Part shown: positions 1 through 10,671 of the stretch, piece after piece
How the letters are laid out: each line of letters opens with the position of its first letter
Numbering within the stretch: the stretch's first letter is position 1
Origin: Anaeramoeba ignava
Lineage: Eukaryota; Metamonada; Anaeramoebidae
Reading direction: 5' to 3'
DNA length: 64,000 nt
Assembly (NCBI GenBank): GCA_028826165.1
Contig: JAPDFW010000117.1
Coordinates: forward strand, 112,487-176,486
Notes under the pieces: generated by a model
What the model was told of the DNA's origin: nothing
The model's database searches: none
What the model saw: the letters and a program-made list of their open reading frames with translations, nothing else
Program-made: the position numbers and the translations under genes

Positions 1-79
1 AATGGATTATTCCTTCTATTTTTTTATATATTGCTTGAGCTTTAATAATTGCATGACTTTCTGCAGATATAAATGACAT
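1..79 (-). CDS. 5' end of an unidentified protein, cut by window edge
   Basis: An ATG on the minus strand at 77-79 opens a frame of 26 codons that runs off the left edge without a stop. It starts MSFISAESHAIIKAQA and looks like ordinary coding sequence rather than repeat. Upstream, at 80-110, is the TCATTTTT-type sequence seen before most starts in this window. Too little is present to name a family. Confidence 0.5.
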   Translation of the reverse strand, partial: MSFISAESHAIIKAQAIYKKIEGIIH

Positions 80-108
80 ATTTTACAAAAAAAAATGAAA
101 AATGAAAA

Positions 109-320
109 ATGATTTTTAAAAAATATTTTTTAAATTTTAATTTTAATTTTAATTTTGATTTTGATTTTAATTTTAATTTTGATTTTCATTTTGATTTTGA
201 TTTTGATTTTTATTTTAATTTTAATTTTGATTTTAATTTTAATTTTGATTTTGATTTTAATTTTAATTTTAATTTTGATTTCAATTTAAATTTTAAATTC
301 ATTTTTCATTTTTCATTTTT
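109..320. repeat. Hexanucleotide low-complexity tract between divergent genes
   Basis: A run of TTTTAA and TTTTGA hexamers fills the gap between the leftward gene starting at 79 and the rightward gene starting at 329. It can be read as an Asn/Phe/Asp repeat frame, but that is a by-product of six-base periodicity. The last part, about 298-325, contains three ATTTTTCA units directly before the POLR3H start and probably belongs to the promoter. Confidence 0.8.
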
Positions 321-328
321 TTTTCTTC

Positions 329-1527
329 ATGTTTGTTCTCTATTTACTTAAAGACACAGCAAAAGTTGAACCATATGATTTTAAAAATAATTTAGATTCA
401 ATATTAAGAAGATATTTTAATAGAAAATATGGAAACAAAGTAATGAAAAACATAGGTTTAATTCTTTGCGTAACAGAAATAGTTTCAATAGGTGAACCAT
501 TTGTTCATCCAAATCAAGGAGGTTATCACATTACAACTGTCTTCCGCGTTGCCGTATTTCGTCCCTTTGTTGATGAAATAATTTTGGGGAAAATTTTTGA
601 ATCCTCAAAAGAAGAAGGCATTAAAATATCAATTGGTTTTTTCAGTGATATTTACATTCCTCCAAGTTCTTTACCCAAAAATTCCTTTTTGTTTGTTTTT
701 AACTCAATTAATTAACAAAACTTTTCCAATTCAAACTTTATTTTTTTTGAACTAAAAATGGAATTTTCTTCATCAAATCAAATTTTCAAATTTTTTTCAA
801 AATTATTTTTTATCCGAATTTTCTGTATTTGATTCATCTTTATTTAATAGTGACCCAATGGAAAAGATTTGGATTTGGAATTACAAGCAAGTTAGTCCAT
901 TGGATCCTGATGAAACTGTTGTTCATAAATTATATATGGATATTGGAGCTGTTGTTAGATTCAGAATTACAAATGTTTCTTTCGGCGATTCTCTTCGTGT
1001 GAAACAGTCAAATATCATTTCCCCTGTAAATGAAAAAGTTAAGAGTTTAATACAATCTCAAAATTCAGCCAAAATTGAAAAACCAATGAGTGTTTATGTA
1101 TAAAAAATATTTATATTAGAAATTAGACTTAAAATTTAAAAATAATTTTTCTTTTAATTTTTTTAATTGAAAAATTTTTTTCCGATTTTGATTTTTTAAA
1201 AAAAAAAAATTTTATTTTATTTTTTAGGGTTCAATGAAAGAATTAGGATTAGGTGTTTTATATTGGTGGAAACAACCAAATCAAAATCAAAATCAAAATC
1301 AAAATCAAAATCAAAATCAAAATTTAAATGAAAATTTAAATGAAAATTTAAATGAAAATTTAAATGAAAATGAAAATCAAAATAATGAAAATCAAAAAGA
1401 ATTAATTGAGAAAATTGAAAGTGAAGATCTTGAAGAACAAGAATTACAAGATGAAAATGAAAATGATAATGAAAATGAAAATGATAATGATAATGATAAT
1501 GAAAATGAAAATGATAATGATAATTAA
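329..1527 (+). CDS. POLR3H: RNA polymerase III subunit RPC8 (RPC25/POLR3H), three exons
   Basis: This is the Pol III stalk subunit paralogous to RPB7, which works with RPC9 in initiation. Proposed exons are 329-690, 851-1097 and 1228-1527, with phases that match across both GT-AG introns, giving 302 residues. The start MFVLYLLKDT matches the family N-terminus. The N-terminal RPB7-like domain ends in GFFSDIYIPPSSL. Joining exon 1 to exon 2 gives FDPMEKIWIWNY, the conserved segment entering the OB-fold S1 domain. Exon 3 opens with GSMKELGLGVLYWW, the usual C-terminal end of the family. Beyond that, about 80 residues of Asn-Gln, Asn-Leu-Asn-Glu and Asp-Asn repeats replace the normal stop, so the protein is about 100 residues longer than human POLR3H. 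The identification is firm; the function of the tail is unknown. Confidence 0.92.
1276..1524 (+). repeat. Coding hexamer repeat in the POLR3H tail
   Basis: Tandem CAAAAT units are followed by a 12-mer coding NENL and then GATAAT/GAAAAT units. All are six-base units or multiples of six, so the frame is kept while copy number can vary. They encode Gln-Asn, Asn-Leu-Asn-Glu and Asp/Glu-Asn tracts. Confidence 0.85.
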
Positions 1528-1605
1528 ATTTTTTTTATTTTTCAATTTAAATTTTTAAAAAAATAAATTTTCATTTTTTTTCTTTCATTTCTTTTCTTTT
1601 TTTTT

Positions 1606-1809
1606 ATGCAAAATCAAGATAATAATCCTTATAAATCTTATGAAGAATTTGCAAAAATGAATCAAAAAATGTTTCAAAAATGTAAAAATTTATTCAAGAA
1701 AAATTCACAACTTAAAAAAGAAATTCATAAACTTGATCAAGAAGTTAAAGAATTAAAACAAAAAGAAACAAAGTTATCAAAAGAAATGAAACAAAACAAT
1801 AAGAATTAA
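1606..1809 (+). CDS. Small coiled-coil protein, 67 aa
   Basis: A short intact frame starting MQNQDNNPYKSYEEFAKMNQ. Residues from about 25 on form a Lys/Glu-rich heptad pattern (for example LKKEIHKLDQEVKELKQKET), so it is very probably an alpha-helical coiled coil. It sits 78 bases downstream of POLR3H on the same strand, and its ATG is preceded by a T-rich stretch with TTTCATTTTTTT. I do not recognise the family. It could be a small complex subunit or a short exon of a larger gene, though no convincing partner exon is visible. Confidence 0.6.
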   Translation: MQNQDNNPYKSYEEFAKMNQKMFQKCKNLFKKNSQLKKEIHKLDQEVKELKQKETKLSKEMKQNNKN

Positions 1810-2036
1810 ATTTGATTTAATTTCAAACAAATGAAAAACAAACAAATGAAAAATTATTTATTTTAATTTTGATTTAATAAATGAATTTTAATTTTATTTT
1901 AATAAATTAATTTTAATTTTATAAATGAATTTTAATTTTATAAATGAATTTTATTTTGAAATGAATTGATTTTATTTAAAAAATTTGATAAAAATATTTT
2001 CTTCAATATTTTTAAAAAAAACAAAAAAAAAACAAT
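1810..2036. other. Convergent AT-rich intergenic region
   Basis: Lies between two convergent genes. It holds loose repeats of an AAATGAATTTTAATTTTAT unit and T-runs. No coding or RNA signal seen. Confidence 0.6.
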
Positions 2037-4315
2037 TCATTTTTTCTGATCTTCATATTTCTTAATAAATTCAACAGCAGAACAAAAAGTAGCTAAATAA
2101 TAACCAAGTTCTGAAGGAAATTCACGAGGATCACAAAGAGAAACAAGCATTCTTGAATAAGATTCCAAATTTTGAGTTTTTGAATGAACAATAACAAAAA
2201 TAAAAATTGAAAGAAAATCATCACCAGAAATAGTTACTTTTCCAACATTTTCCAAACGATTTTCATTTTGAATATTTGTTGTGAAAAAAATTCTATCAGC
2301 AGTATTAATCAAATTATTTAAGAATTCAAAAGGAACTTTACACAATTGAAATTGCATGAAAGTTGATATAGGTGTATTCCAACACAAACGAGATAATTTT
2401 TCTGGTAATTGATAGAATTCAATCTCCTTATCAAGAAGAACTTGAATATTTTGTTTTAATAATTTGTCTTCTTTTTCACATAAAAGTTGAAAAAATTCAA
2501 ATATCAAATCAACTAATGGAAGTAAAATTATTCTTTCTAAACATTTTTCCAAAAGATAATATAATATTTCCTTTGCTTCACTTGATGTGTGATAACCCAA
2601 GGAAATATCTTCTAATAAAAACTTCATCAATTCGGGATTTTTTTTGATTATTTGCTTTCTTATATTATCCAAAAATTTCCGAATTGATTCCATCACTTTT
2701 ATATTTGGTTTTCCATGTTTTGATTTGATTTCTTTGATATTTTCTTCCAAAAATGTACATGCTCTTAAAATAAATTTATCAAATCGATATTTGTTTTGAA
2801 TAAATAATATTTTTATGCATGCCATTTCAAGTTGGATTAAATATTCTGGAATTTCATTGATTTCCGCTATTTTCATTGTGCATGGAAGAAGTTTTTCTAA
2901 TTTTTCTATATCTATAATTGCTTCTTGTGTTTGTTTTCTTTTTTGTGCGGAATTTTTGTTTTCAATTCTTGGTGAATTGTTTTTGGAATTATTTTTTGAT
3001 TCGTTTTTGATTTTATTTTCTATTGATTTATTTTCCATTGATTTATTTTCTATTGATTTATTTTCTATTGATTTATTTTCCATTGATTTATTTTCTATTG
3101 ATTTATTTTCTATTGTTTTATTTTCTATTGTTTTATTTTCTATTGTTTTATTTTCTATTGATTTAGTTGGTGTTTGATCAAAATTGTATTCTATTTTTTC
3201 ATTTTCAATAATATCTTTTGCAATTTTTTGACTTGGATTTCTTGAATTTGATTTTATTTTTTTATTTTTTTTATTTTTAATTTGATTTTGATTTTGATTT
3301 TGATTTTTATTTTTAATTTGATTTAAATTTTCATTTTGATTTTGATTTAAATTTTGATTTAAATTTTGATTTAAATTTTGATTTTGATTTAAATTTTGAT
3401 TTAAATTTTCATTTTGATTTTGATTTAAATTTTCATTTAAATTTTGATTTTCATTTTCATTTTGATTTTGATTTAAATTTTCATTTAAATTTTGATTTTC
3501 ATTTAAATTTTCATTTTGATTTTCATTTAAATTTTGATTTTGATTTTCATTTAAATTTTGATTTTGATTTCGATTTTTTTCTTTTTTATCAGAATCATCA
3601 TCAGTTGAAAAATTTTTTTGAAAATTATCCGAACTTCTATCAGAATCATCATCAAATTTTTTATCATCAATACTTTGCAAATCATCATTAAAATCAGAAT
3701 TCTGTTGAGAATCTGAACTTTGATGATTTTTATCAATCAATCTAGAAAGATTACTAGGAACTCTTTTTAAAATTGGATGAGGTTCTTTATGATTTTTCAT
3801 TGTGACAAGATCATTTAAATTTTTAACAATATATTTGTTCCATTTGTGAAATAAATAAAACTTCACAGAACATCTTGATGATATCTCTTGCGCAATTAAT
3901 ATTGCATCATCTGCATAAAATTTTTCTACTTCTTTCTTTCTAAAAATTATTTGTAAAATAAATGTATCAATAACTGAAATTTTTGTCACTTCGTTATATT
4001 GTTTTAAACATATGATTTTCTCATCTTTGTTATTTTGAAGTTTTATTAAACCTTGTGCTGATAATTTTAGTTTAATTGATTTTTTAAATCCAAACCTAAA
4101 AAATGATTAAAAAAATAAAAAAAAATTTTTTTCAGTTATTTTTTAATCATTTTTTTATTCGTAATTTTTTTTTTTTACATTGATTTTTGATAAACTTCAT
4201 ATGTTATTTCTTTTGTATTTAAAAGGAAATTTTGAATAATTTCTTCTGTTGTTTTTTTTTCTTTTTTTGTTTTAAATTTCTTTTTTGTATTTTCTTCAAA
4301 AAAAACAAATTCCAT
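2037..4315 (-). CDS. VPS9-domain protein, probable Rab5-type GEF
   Basis: Two exons, 4315-4179 and 4095-2037, join in phase (AT|G) across an 83-nt GT-AG intron to give about 731 residues. The C-terminal 120 residues fit a VPS9 domain. They include SGDDFLSIFIFVIVHS, matching the conserved Asp-containing helix, and then SELGYYLATFCSAVEFIKK, matching the GYY...AVxFI end of Rabex-5-type domains. The VPS9 domain catalyses GDP release from Rab5-class GTPases on endosomes. The N-terminal 120 residues look like a beta-rich PH-like module ending in a helix, but that is a guess. The middle third is disordered: an Asp/Ser-rich part, a long Asn-Leu-Asn-Glu/Gln tract, and about a dozen copies of a five-residue IENKS-type repeat. 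The GEF call rests on motif recognition by eye. Confidence 0.75.
3003..3170 (-). repeat. 15-bp coding repeat (S/T/M-I-E-N-K) in the VPS9 gene
   Basis: About eleven near-perfect 15-bp units encode a five-residue motif of the IENKS, MENKS or IENKT type. The frame is intact throughout. Confidence 0.85.
3270..3570 (-). repeat. Coding hexamer repeat (Asn/Gln/Leu/Glu) in the VPS9 gene
   Basis: ATTTTG/ATTTTC/ATTTAA hexamers on the plus strand encode Gln-Asn, Glu-Asn and Leu-Asn dipeptides on the minus strand, inside a continuous frame. Confidence 0.85.
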
Positions 4316-4382
4316 TTTAAATTAAAAAAAAATGAAAAAAAAAAAATGAAAAAAAAAAAATTTTTTAATTTTAATTTTAGAT

Positions 4383-5438
4383 TTAAATTTCTTTTATTTT
4401 TTCATTAAATAATTCAATAAAAACTTCTTCTGAAATAATTTCTTGATTTAATTTATTTTTTTGTTTTAAAATTTCAAGTATTTTTTTCCTTTCTAAATTT
4501 AATTTTTTTGCAAATGAATTAATTTCTTTTTTTTTTAAATTTGGATTTTTTTCTTTTAAAAATTCAATTTGATTTTTAATCATTTTCCTAAATTTAATAT
4601 CTAAAGAATGAATTAAATTTCCATTTGAATTTTCATTGATTTCCTTTAAAATATTCTTTCCTTGATCTGTTTGTAATTTTTCTCCGTCTTTAATCATAAA
4701 TAAAACAACTTGTTCAAGTAAAAAATCAATTTTGAAAAAATCAATTTGGAAATTATTTTCAAGTAAAATTGTATTTGATTCCCAATTTTGCTTTCCTAAT
4801 TTAGGTTTTTGGAATTTCTCCTCCATTTCCAAAATCACTTCATCAGGAACTCTTTGGTTCATGTCTCTTTTGCTATTAAATTCAATAGTTTTTGTGATGT
4901 CAGTGTTGATAAAAATTTGTATGAATGAATATCCAATTTTTGTTGAAAATTTATAATATTGCTTTCTCATGCTTCTTAAATAGAAATTATCATCAATTAT
5001 AAAGAAATTAAAAGTGTGGCTATCTCTTTGTGTTTGTTTTTCTTGTGATTCTATATTGAATTCTATTGATTTAAAATTTCTATCTTGAAAAAATTTTTCC
5101 GAATTTTCATTTTCATCTTTTTCTATATAATTTTTTATCTTTTCAAACAACTCATTTCTTGCTTGTTTCCAAGTTATTTTGCTTGTATTTATTTGGCTCT
5201 CCTTTTTTGGTATTGCACATATTTTTTTGCTGTTTTCAAACTTGATATTTTGGTTGATATTTTCATCATAAGAAATTTTGTGGATTTTAATTTTAAAATT
5301 TTTATTTTGAAAAATATCGAATTTTTGATAAATTTGTGAAAATGTTTTGTGGAAATTTTGGATGATATGATTTGTTAGAGTTGATTTTCCAGTTGCAGGA
5401 ATGCCTAAAATTAAAATAAAACAACCAAAAGGAAGCAT
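4383..5438 (-). CDS. PSTK: O-phosphoseryl-tRNA(Sec) kinase (PSTK), 351 aa
   Basis: PSTK phosphorylates seryl-tRNA(Sec), the step before SepSecS makes selenocysteine. A single frame of 351 residues matches the size of human PSTK. A Walker A motif GIPATGKSTL lies at about residues 12-21. The family signature IIDDNFYLRSMRKQYYK and the downstream RVPDEVILEMEEKFQKP and WESNTI segments line up with the human enzyme. A helical C-terminus follows, containing LIHSLDIKFRKMIK as in the tRNA-binding end of the family. The start is the first ATG, seven codons before the P-loop strand. It shares a 93-bp gap with the divergent SH3-RhoGAP gene. The similar KTI12 P-loop proteins are an alternative, but the DDNFYxxSMR motif and the C-terminal pattern favour PSTK. 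Confidence 0.88.
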   Translation of the reverse strand: MLPFGCFILILGIPATGKSTLTNHIIQNFHKTFSQIYQKFDIFQNKNFKIKIHKISYDENINQNIKFENSKKICAIPKKESQINTSKITWKQARNELFEKIKNYIEKDENENSEKFFQDRNFKSIEFNIESQEKQTQRDSHTFNFFIIDDNFYLRSMRKQYYKFSTKIGYSFIQIFINTDITKTIEFNSKRDMNQRVPDEVILEMEEKFQKPKLGKQNWESNTILLENNFQIDFFKIDFLLEQVVLFMIKDGEKLQTDQGKNILKEINENSNGNLIHSLDIKFRKMIKNQIEFLKEKNPNLKKKEINSFAKKLNLERKKILEILKQKNKLNQEIISEEVFIELFNEKIKEI

Positions 5439-5531
5439 TCCAAAAAAATAACAAAAAAATTAAAAAAATAAAAAATAATTTTTTTTCATTTTTAATTTTA
5501 ATTTAATTTAATTTAATTTATTATTAATAAA

Positions 5532-7511
5532 ATGAGTGAATTAATGATTTCTATTGCAAATCTTCAAGGACAAGGTCCTTATGAATTAAGTTTTGCAAAA
5601 GGAGAGATTATTCAAGTATTAAAAAAATATGAAACTGGTTGGTATCAAGGTGAAAAATCAAATGGTCAAATTGGTTGGTTTCCAGTAACTTATTTTGACC
5701 CTTATATTCAAAATCAAATTCAAAATCAAATTCAAAATCAAAATCAAAATCAAAATCAAATTCAAATTCAAATTCAAATTCAAAATCAAAATCAAAATCA
5801 AAATCAAAATCAAAATCAAAACCAAAATCAAAACCAAAATCAAAATCAAAATCAAAACCAAAATCAAAATCAAAAAAATCTTCAAGGTTATTTTCAATTA
5901 AATTTGAAAATTAAATTCAAAATTAAAATTAAAATTAAAATTAAAATTAAAATTTAAAATCAAAATGAAATTTAAAATTAAAATCAAAATCAAAATCAAA
6001 ATCAAAATCAAAATTTAAATCAAAATTTAAATCAAAATTTAAATCAAAATTAAAATCAAAATTAAAATCAATTTAAATTAAAATCAAAATCAAAATTAAA
6101 TTCAAAATCAAAATCAAAATCAAAATAAAAATCAAAATTTAAAAAATTTAAAATGAAAATCAAAATTAAAATTAAAATCAAAATTTAGATTATCCAAATC
6201 CTGTTTTTGGAATTTCACTTGAAGCACTTTTACAAACACAAAAAAACAAAGAACTCAAAATACCAATGATTGTCGAAGAAATTTTAACATATTTAAAAAC
6301 AAAAGATAAACAACTAGAAGATTTATTTTTTAATCATAAATATAAAGAAGAAGAAGTGAATGAATTAAAATCAATATATGATTCAAGAAAAGAAACAAAT
6401 CAAGGATTATTTGATAAATATAGCATTTATTCAATATCACAATTACTCATTTTATTTCTAGATTCTTTACCATCACCAATTTTAACATTTGAATTATTCG
6501 ATCCTTTTTTAAAAACTCATGAAAGAATCGAAAGAAATGAAGATATTCATAGTATTATTTTTTCAATGAGATCTTTGATTCAATTTCTTGCTCAACCAAA
6601 TAAAGAACTTCTTAAATCACTGCTTGATTTCATTATCAATTTCCCAAACAGATCTCAACTTGTTCTTTCTGATTCTTTTTTAAGACGATTTGGGGAACTT
6701 TTATTAAAACCTGATACTAATAATTTTCAAAATGACAAGTTTAAAAATCTTTCTGCAATTCGAATTCAAGTCACAAAACTTTTGATTCAAGAATATCATT
6801 ATTTTTTTATGGGAAAAGAATCTACTTTATCTCAAAAAGCAAAAAGTCCTTTAAGAACTTTTAGAGCTGTTGCAATTACTGATTATATAGGAGGAGATGA
6901 TAGTGAACTTACTTTTAAAAATGGACAAAAAATTTTAGTACTTCAAAAATATGAAGATGGGTAAAAATTAAAATTAAGACAAAAAATTCAATAACATGAA
7001 ATTATAAAAAATTAAGATAAAAAATTCATTAACATGAAATTATAAAAAATTAAGACAAAAAATTCATTAACATGAAATAATGAAATGATTAAAAAAAATC
7101 CTTTTTCGTTTTAATTTAATTTAGTTGGTGGGAAGGTGAAATTAATGGTGTAAAAGGTATTTTTCCTTTTATTCATGTTGAAATAATTCTTGAAAAATCT
7201 CCAAATCAAGAAAAACCTAAAATTCCAAGAACTGCTTCTCCAAAAAGAAGACCAAATTTAAGAAATAAATCAAATCCAAATCAAACTCAAACTCAAAAAA
7301 AAAATCCAAATCCAAAAAAAAATCAAAAATCAAATCCAAAATCAAAAATCAAAATCAAAATCAAAATCAAAATCAAAATCAAAATCAAAAACCAAATAGA
7401 TTTCCTCCTCCAAATAGAGGAAGAAAAGCTCCAATTCCAACTGATTTGATTCCAAAAAAAAAAGTAGATGGAAAAATTAATTCTTTACTTAATCGTTTTC
7501 AAAATAATTAA
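5532..7511 (+). CDS. SH3-RhoGAP-SH3 signalling protein, three exons, one frame break
   Basis: Exons 5532-5886, 6189-6960 and 7125-7511 splice in phase. Exon 1 encodes an N-terminal SH3 domain (ELSFAKGEIIQVLKKYETGW through IGWFPVTYFDPY), then about 60 residues of Gln-Asn/Gln-Ile repeat. Exon 2 starts with YPNPVFGISLEALLQ and spans a RhoGAP domain. The exon 2/3 junction rebuilds a second SH3 (DGWWEGEINGVKGIFPFIHV). The expected end, NRFPPPNRGRKAPIPTDL through INSLLNRFQNN, lies in another frame, so one base is missing or two are extra in the repeat around 7300-7390. Such proteins normally stimulate GTP hydrolysis by Rho/Rac. Here the arginine-finger position (usually IFR) reads LFF, so catalysis is doubtful. 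Confidence 0.8.
5895..6180 (+). repeat. Intronic hexamer repeat in the RhoGAP gene
   Basis: AAAATT, AAAATC and AAATTT hexamers fill most of intron 1 (5887-6188). They continue the CAAAAT coding repeat that ends exon 1, so the same low-complexity array straddles the donor site. Confidence 0.8.
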
Positions 7512-7586
7512 AATCAAAATAAAAATATTGAACTTTTCTTTTCTTTTTTCTTTTTTCATTTTTTATTATTATTTTTTTATTATTTT

Positions 7587-9416
7587 TTAACATTTTTCTT
7601 CTTTTCTTTTTTCAGTTTCTTTCTCAATTTCTTTTTCAATTTGTTGTTTAACTTCAGCTTTTTTTTCATGAAGCAATTTTGGAGTTTTCTCAACTTGATC
7701 CAAAAGTTCATCATTTGAATAAACAGATCTTTCATATTCTTCCCATTCCAAATTAGAATTTTTCAAATCCCAAGGACAAACACTTCTTTTCCATCTTAAA
7801 TAAGGAGAAATTTTTCCAGTTTTTGGATCTCTTCTTGAATAATGAAGAATTTGTCCATTTCTAATACTTGAATCTGGATCCACTAATAATTTTTTAAATC
7901 TGACTTGAGGAATTCTTTCTAATCTAACTCTAAAAGTTGTTAAAATTTCTCTATGAGTAACTAAAATGACAGATTGTTCACAACATTGTTCTCTCAAAGT
8001 AGATAAAATTCTATCAACTCTTATACAAACTTGGGCAAGTGATTCACCTTTTTATTAAAGAAAAGAAAGATTATTATTTTTGCCAGTTCAAATTTTTTTT
8101 TGCTAGTTCAAAAATTTTTTTTCCTTATTTTTTCTTTAAAATATTAATATACCTCCTGGTGGAGCAAAATAATAAGAATCTCTTTCATGTCTTTCCATTT
8201 CCCTTTTGAATTTTTTCATTCTTTCTTGAGGAGATAATAGTTCAAATACTCCCCAATCTCTTTCTCTTAAATATGTTGCTATTATCCATTTTGCTTCTTT
8301 TAAATTTAATAAAGCTGCTGTTTCCATTGCTCTTAAATATTCACTTGTATAATATCTATCAAATTTTTCTCCAATATTTTTTCTAACCCATTCTCCTGCA
8401 ATTCTTGCTTGTTCTTGTCCAAGATTTGTTAATCTCCACATTGAACCTATAATTATAATTATAATTTTAATTTTAATTTTGATTTTTGATTTTGATTTTG
8501 AATTTAATTTTGAATTTGATTTTAATTTTGAATTTGAATTTGATTTTGATTTTGATTTGAACTTGATTTTGAATTTGAATTTGAATTTTGATTTTGATTT
8601 TTGATTTTGAATTTGAATTTGAATTTGAATTTGATTTTGAATTTTGATTTTGAATTTGAATTTAAATTTAATTTTAATTTTAATTTTGAATTTGAATTTG
8701 AATTTTGATTTTGAATTTAATTTTGAATTTGAATTTGATTTTGAATTTGAATTTGAATTTTGATTTTGATTTTGATTTTGAATTTGAATTTGAATTTGAA
8801 TTTGAATTTGAATTTGAATTTGAATATAATTTTGATTTTTAATTTGAATTTTAATTTGAACTTAAATTTGATTTTAATTTTGAATTTTGAATTTGAATTT
8901 GAATTTGAATTTAATTTTGAAATTGAAATTGAAATTGATTTTGATTTTTAATTTTGAATTTGATTTTGATTTTTAATTTTGATTTTGATTTTTAATTTTG
9001 AATTTGAATTTTGAATTTGAATTTGATTTTGAATTTGAATTTAAATTTGATTTTAATTTTGAATTTGAATTTCAATTTCAATTTCAATTTGATTTTAATT
9101 TTGAATTTGAATTTGAATTTGAATTTGATTTTGATTTTGATTTTGAATTTGATTTTGATTTAAATTTGAATTTTCAAGTACTTGGTCTTTTGCGAAAATC
9201 TGGAGTAAAATTAGTATTATCTCCTTGGTTTGCTTGAGTAAGAATTCTATTTCCTTCACTTTCACCATGTCTAACAAAAACAATATCAATTGGCATTCTT
9301 TTACCTTCTGGTGATTCAGCAGGTAATCTATCTGTTATTTTACTAAAAATTTGAAAAAATGCTTTTGAAATTTTAAAAATTGAAAATTGTTTTTGTTTTT
9401 TTTGAATTGGAAGCAT
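7587..9416 (-). CDS. Histidine phosphatase (phosphoglycerate-mutase-like), three exons
   Basis: Exons 9416-9182, 8446-8153 and 8047-7587 join in phase and give 329 residues. Exon 1 carries the catalytic motif VFVRHGESEGN. Exon 2 gives LTNLGQEQARIAGEWV and YYTSEYLRAMETA, the usual second and third blocks. Exon 3 holds VILVTHREILTTFRVRL with the second catalytic histidine. This is a complete branch-1 histidine phosphatase fold. Close eukaryotic relatives are uncharacterised, so the substrate (phosphoprotein, sugar phosphate or nucleotide) cannot be told. The C-terminus has a Lys/Glu-rich charged tail. The 735-nt first intron is almost pure hexamer repeat, while the second is 105 nt. The gene is convergent with the SH3-RhoGAP gene, 75 bp apart. 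Confidence 0.85.
8450..9172 (-). repeat. Intronic hexamer repeat in the histidine phosphatase gene
   Basis: About 720 bp of TTTGAA, TTTTGA and TTTTAA units. Several long open frames cross it in different phases with Phe/Glu/Asn/Asp repeats; none is a gene because splicing around it restores a conserved protein. Confidence 0.85.
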
Positions 9417-9494
9417 GAAATTTTTTTTTTAATCAAAAAAGAAAAAAATGAAAAGATAAAAAAATGAAAAAAATTTTTTTTTTTTTTGATATTT

Positions 9495-10155
9495 TTTTTT
9501 GACATTTTTCTTAATATTTTTCTTAATATTTTTATTAATATTTTTATTAATATTTTTCTTAATATTTTTTATTCCACTTTTTATTAATATTTTTCTTAAT
9601 ATTTTTATTGATATTTTTATTAATATTTTTATTAATATTTTTATTAATATTTTTATTTATTCTTTAATTTTTTTATTAATATTTTTATTAATATTTTTTA
9701 TTAATATTTTTATTAATATTTTTTATTCAATTTTTTATTAATATTTTTATTAATATTTTTATTAATATTTTTATTAATTTATATTTTTATTAATATTTTT
9801 ATTAATATTTTTATTAATATTTTTATTAATATTTTTATTCCACTTTTTATTAATATTTTTTTTAATTAATATTTTTAATATTTTTATTTAATATTTTTAT
9901 TAATATTTTTATTAATATTTTTATTAATATTTTTATTAATATTTTTATTAATATTTTTATTAATATTTTATTAATATTTTTATTAATATTTTTATTAATA
10001 TTTTTATTAATATTTTTATTAATATTTTTATTAATATTTTTATTAATATTTTTATTAATATTTTTATTAATATTTTTATTAATATTTTTATTAATATTTT
10101 TATTAATATTTTTATTAATATTTTTATTAATATTTTTATTAATATTTTTTTAAAT
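9495..10155. repeat. 12-bp AT satellite, unit TATTAATATTTT
   Basis: Around fifty copies of a 12-bp unit (TTAATATTTTTA phase), nearly perfect from about 9885 to 10145 and more degenerate at the left end. It lies between the start of the histidine phosphatase gene and the decayed 3' end of NOSIP. It contains two insertions reading ATTCCACTTTTTAT (about 9570 and 9838), a motif repeated elsewhere in the window. Confidence 0.85.
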
Positions 10156-10239
10156 TTTTAATTTATTTTTAAAAATAATTCATTTTTTTGAAATAAATTT
10201 TTGTTCCACTTTTTCATTTTGATTTTTAATATTTAAATT

Positions 10240-10671
10240 TATCAAAATAATTTTAATTAAATAAGCAGAATTAATATTTTTTGATTCATTTTTGAATTAA
10301 TAATTGCAAATGATTTTTTTGATATTTTTTTGAAGATTTTTAATTTATTTTTCTTATGTATTTTTTTTCCTTTTTGCATTTCATATTTTTTTATAATTTT
10401 CATTACATCTTTTGCAAAAATTTTTGTCCACAATTATTTTGAACAAAAATTTTTGTTAATATTTTTACAATATTTTTATTAATATATATTATGTATTTTT
10501 GGATCACGTTCCTCAATTTTCGGAACTAATGTAAATTTTTATTAATTATTTTTTTGTGTCTTTTAATTCCATTTTTTATTTTTAAAAAAAATAATTTTAA
10601 TTTAATTTCATTTTTTTCAATTTTTTTTTTTTGTTTTTAATTAAATCTTATCAAATTAATTTGGTTTTATA
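10240..10671 (-). pseudogene. Decayed tandem copy of the NOSIP 3' end
   Basis: This stretch resembles 10672-11118 in the same order. Shared blocks are the intron start GGTAATATAAAACCAAAT, the exon block TTTACATTAGTTCCGAAAAT with GAGGAA, a TTTTTGCAAAAGATGTA block, and an ending that translates to SFAIINSKMNQK, parallel to PFAAHNSIESKK in the upstream copy. Frames are broken several times here. The simplest reading is a roughly 440-bp tandem duplication of the last NOSIP exons, with the outer copy losing function. Each copy keeps some features the other lost, so neither is clearly the intact original. Confidence 0.6.

Noticed and set aside
2815-3177. Plus-strand frame with repeated FSIDL units
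   Set aside because: Antisense of the IENKS coding repeat in the VPS9 gene.
8760-9237. Phe/Glu/Asn repeat frames on the plus strand
   Set aside because: Hexamer repeat inside intron 1 of the histidine phosphatase gene, with no conserved residue pattern.
9495-10155. CRISPR-like array
   Set aside because: There are no unique spacers; it is a continuous 12-bp satellite, and the genome is eukaryotic.
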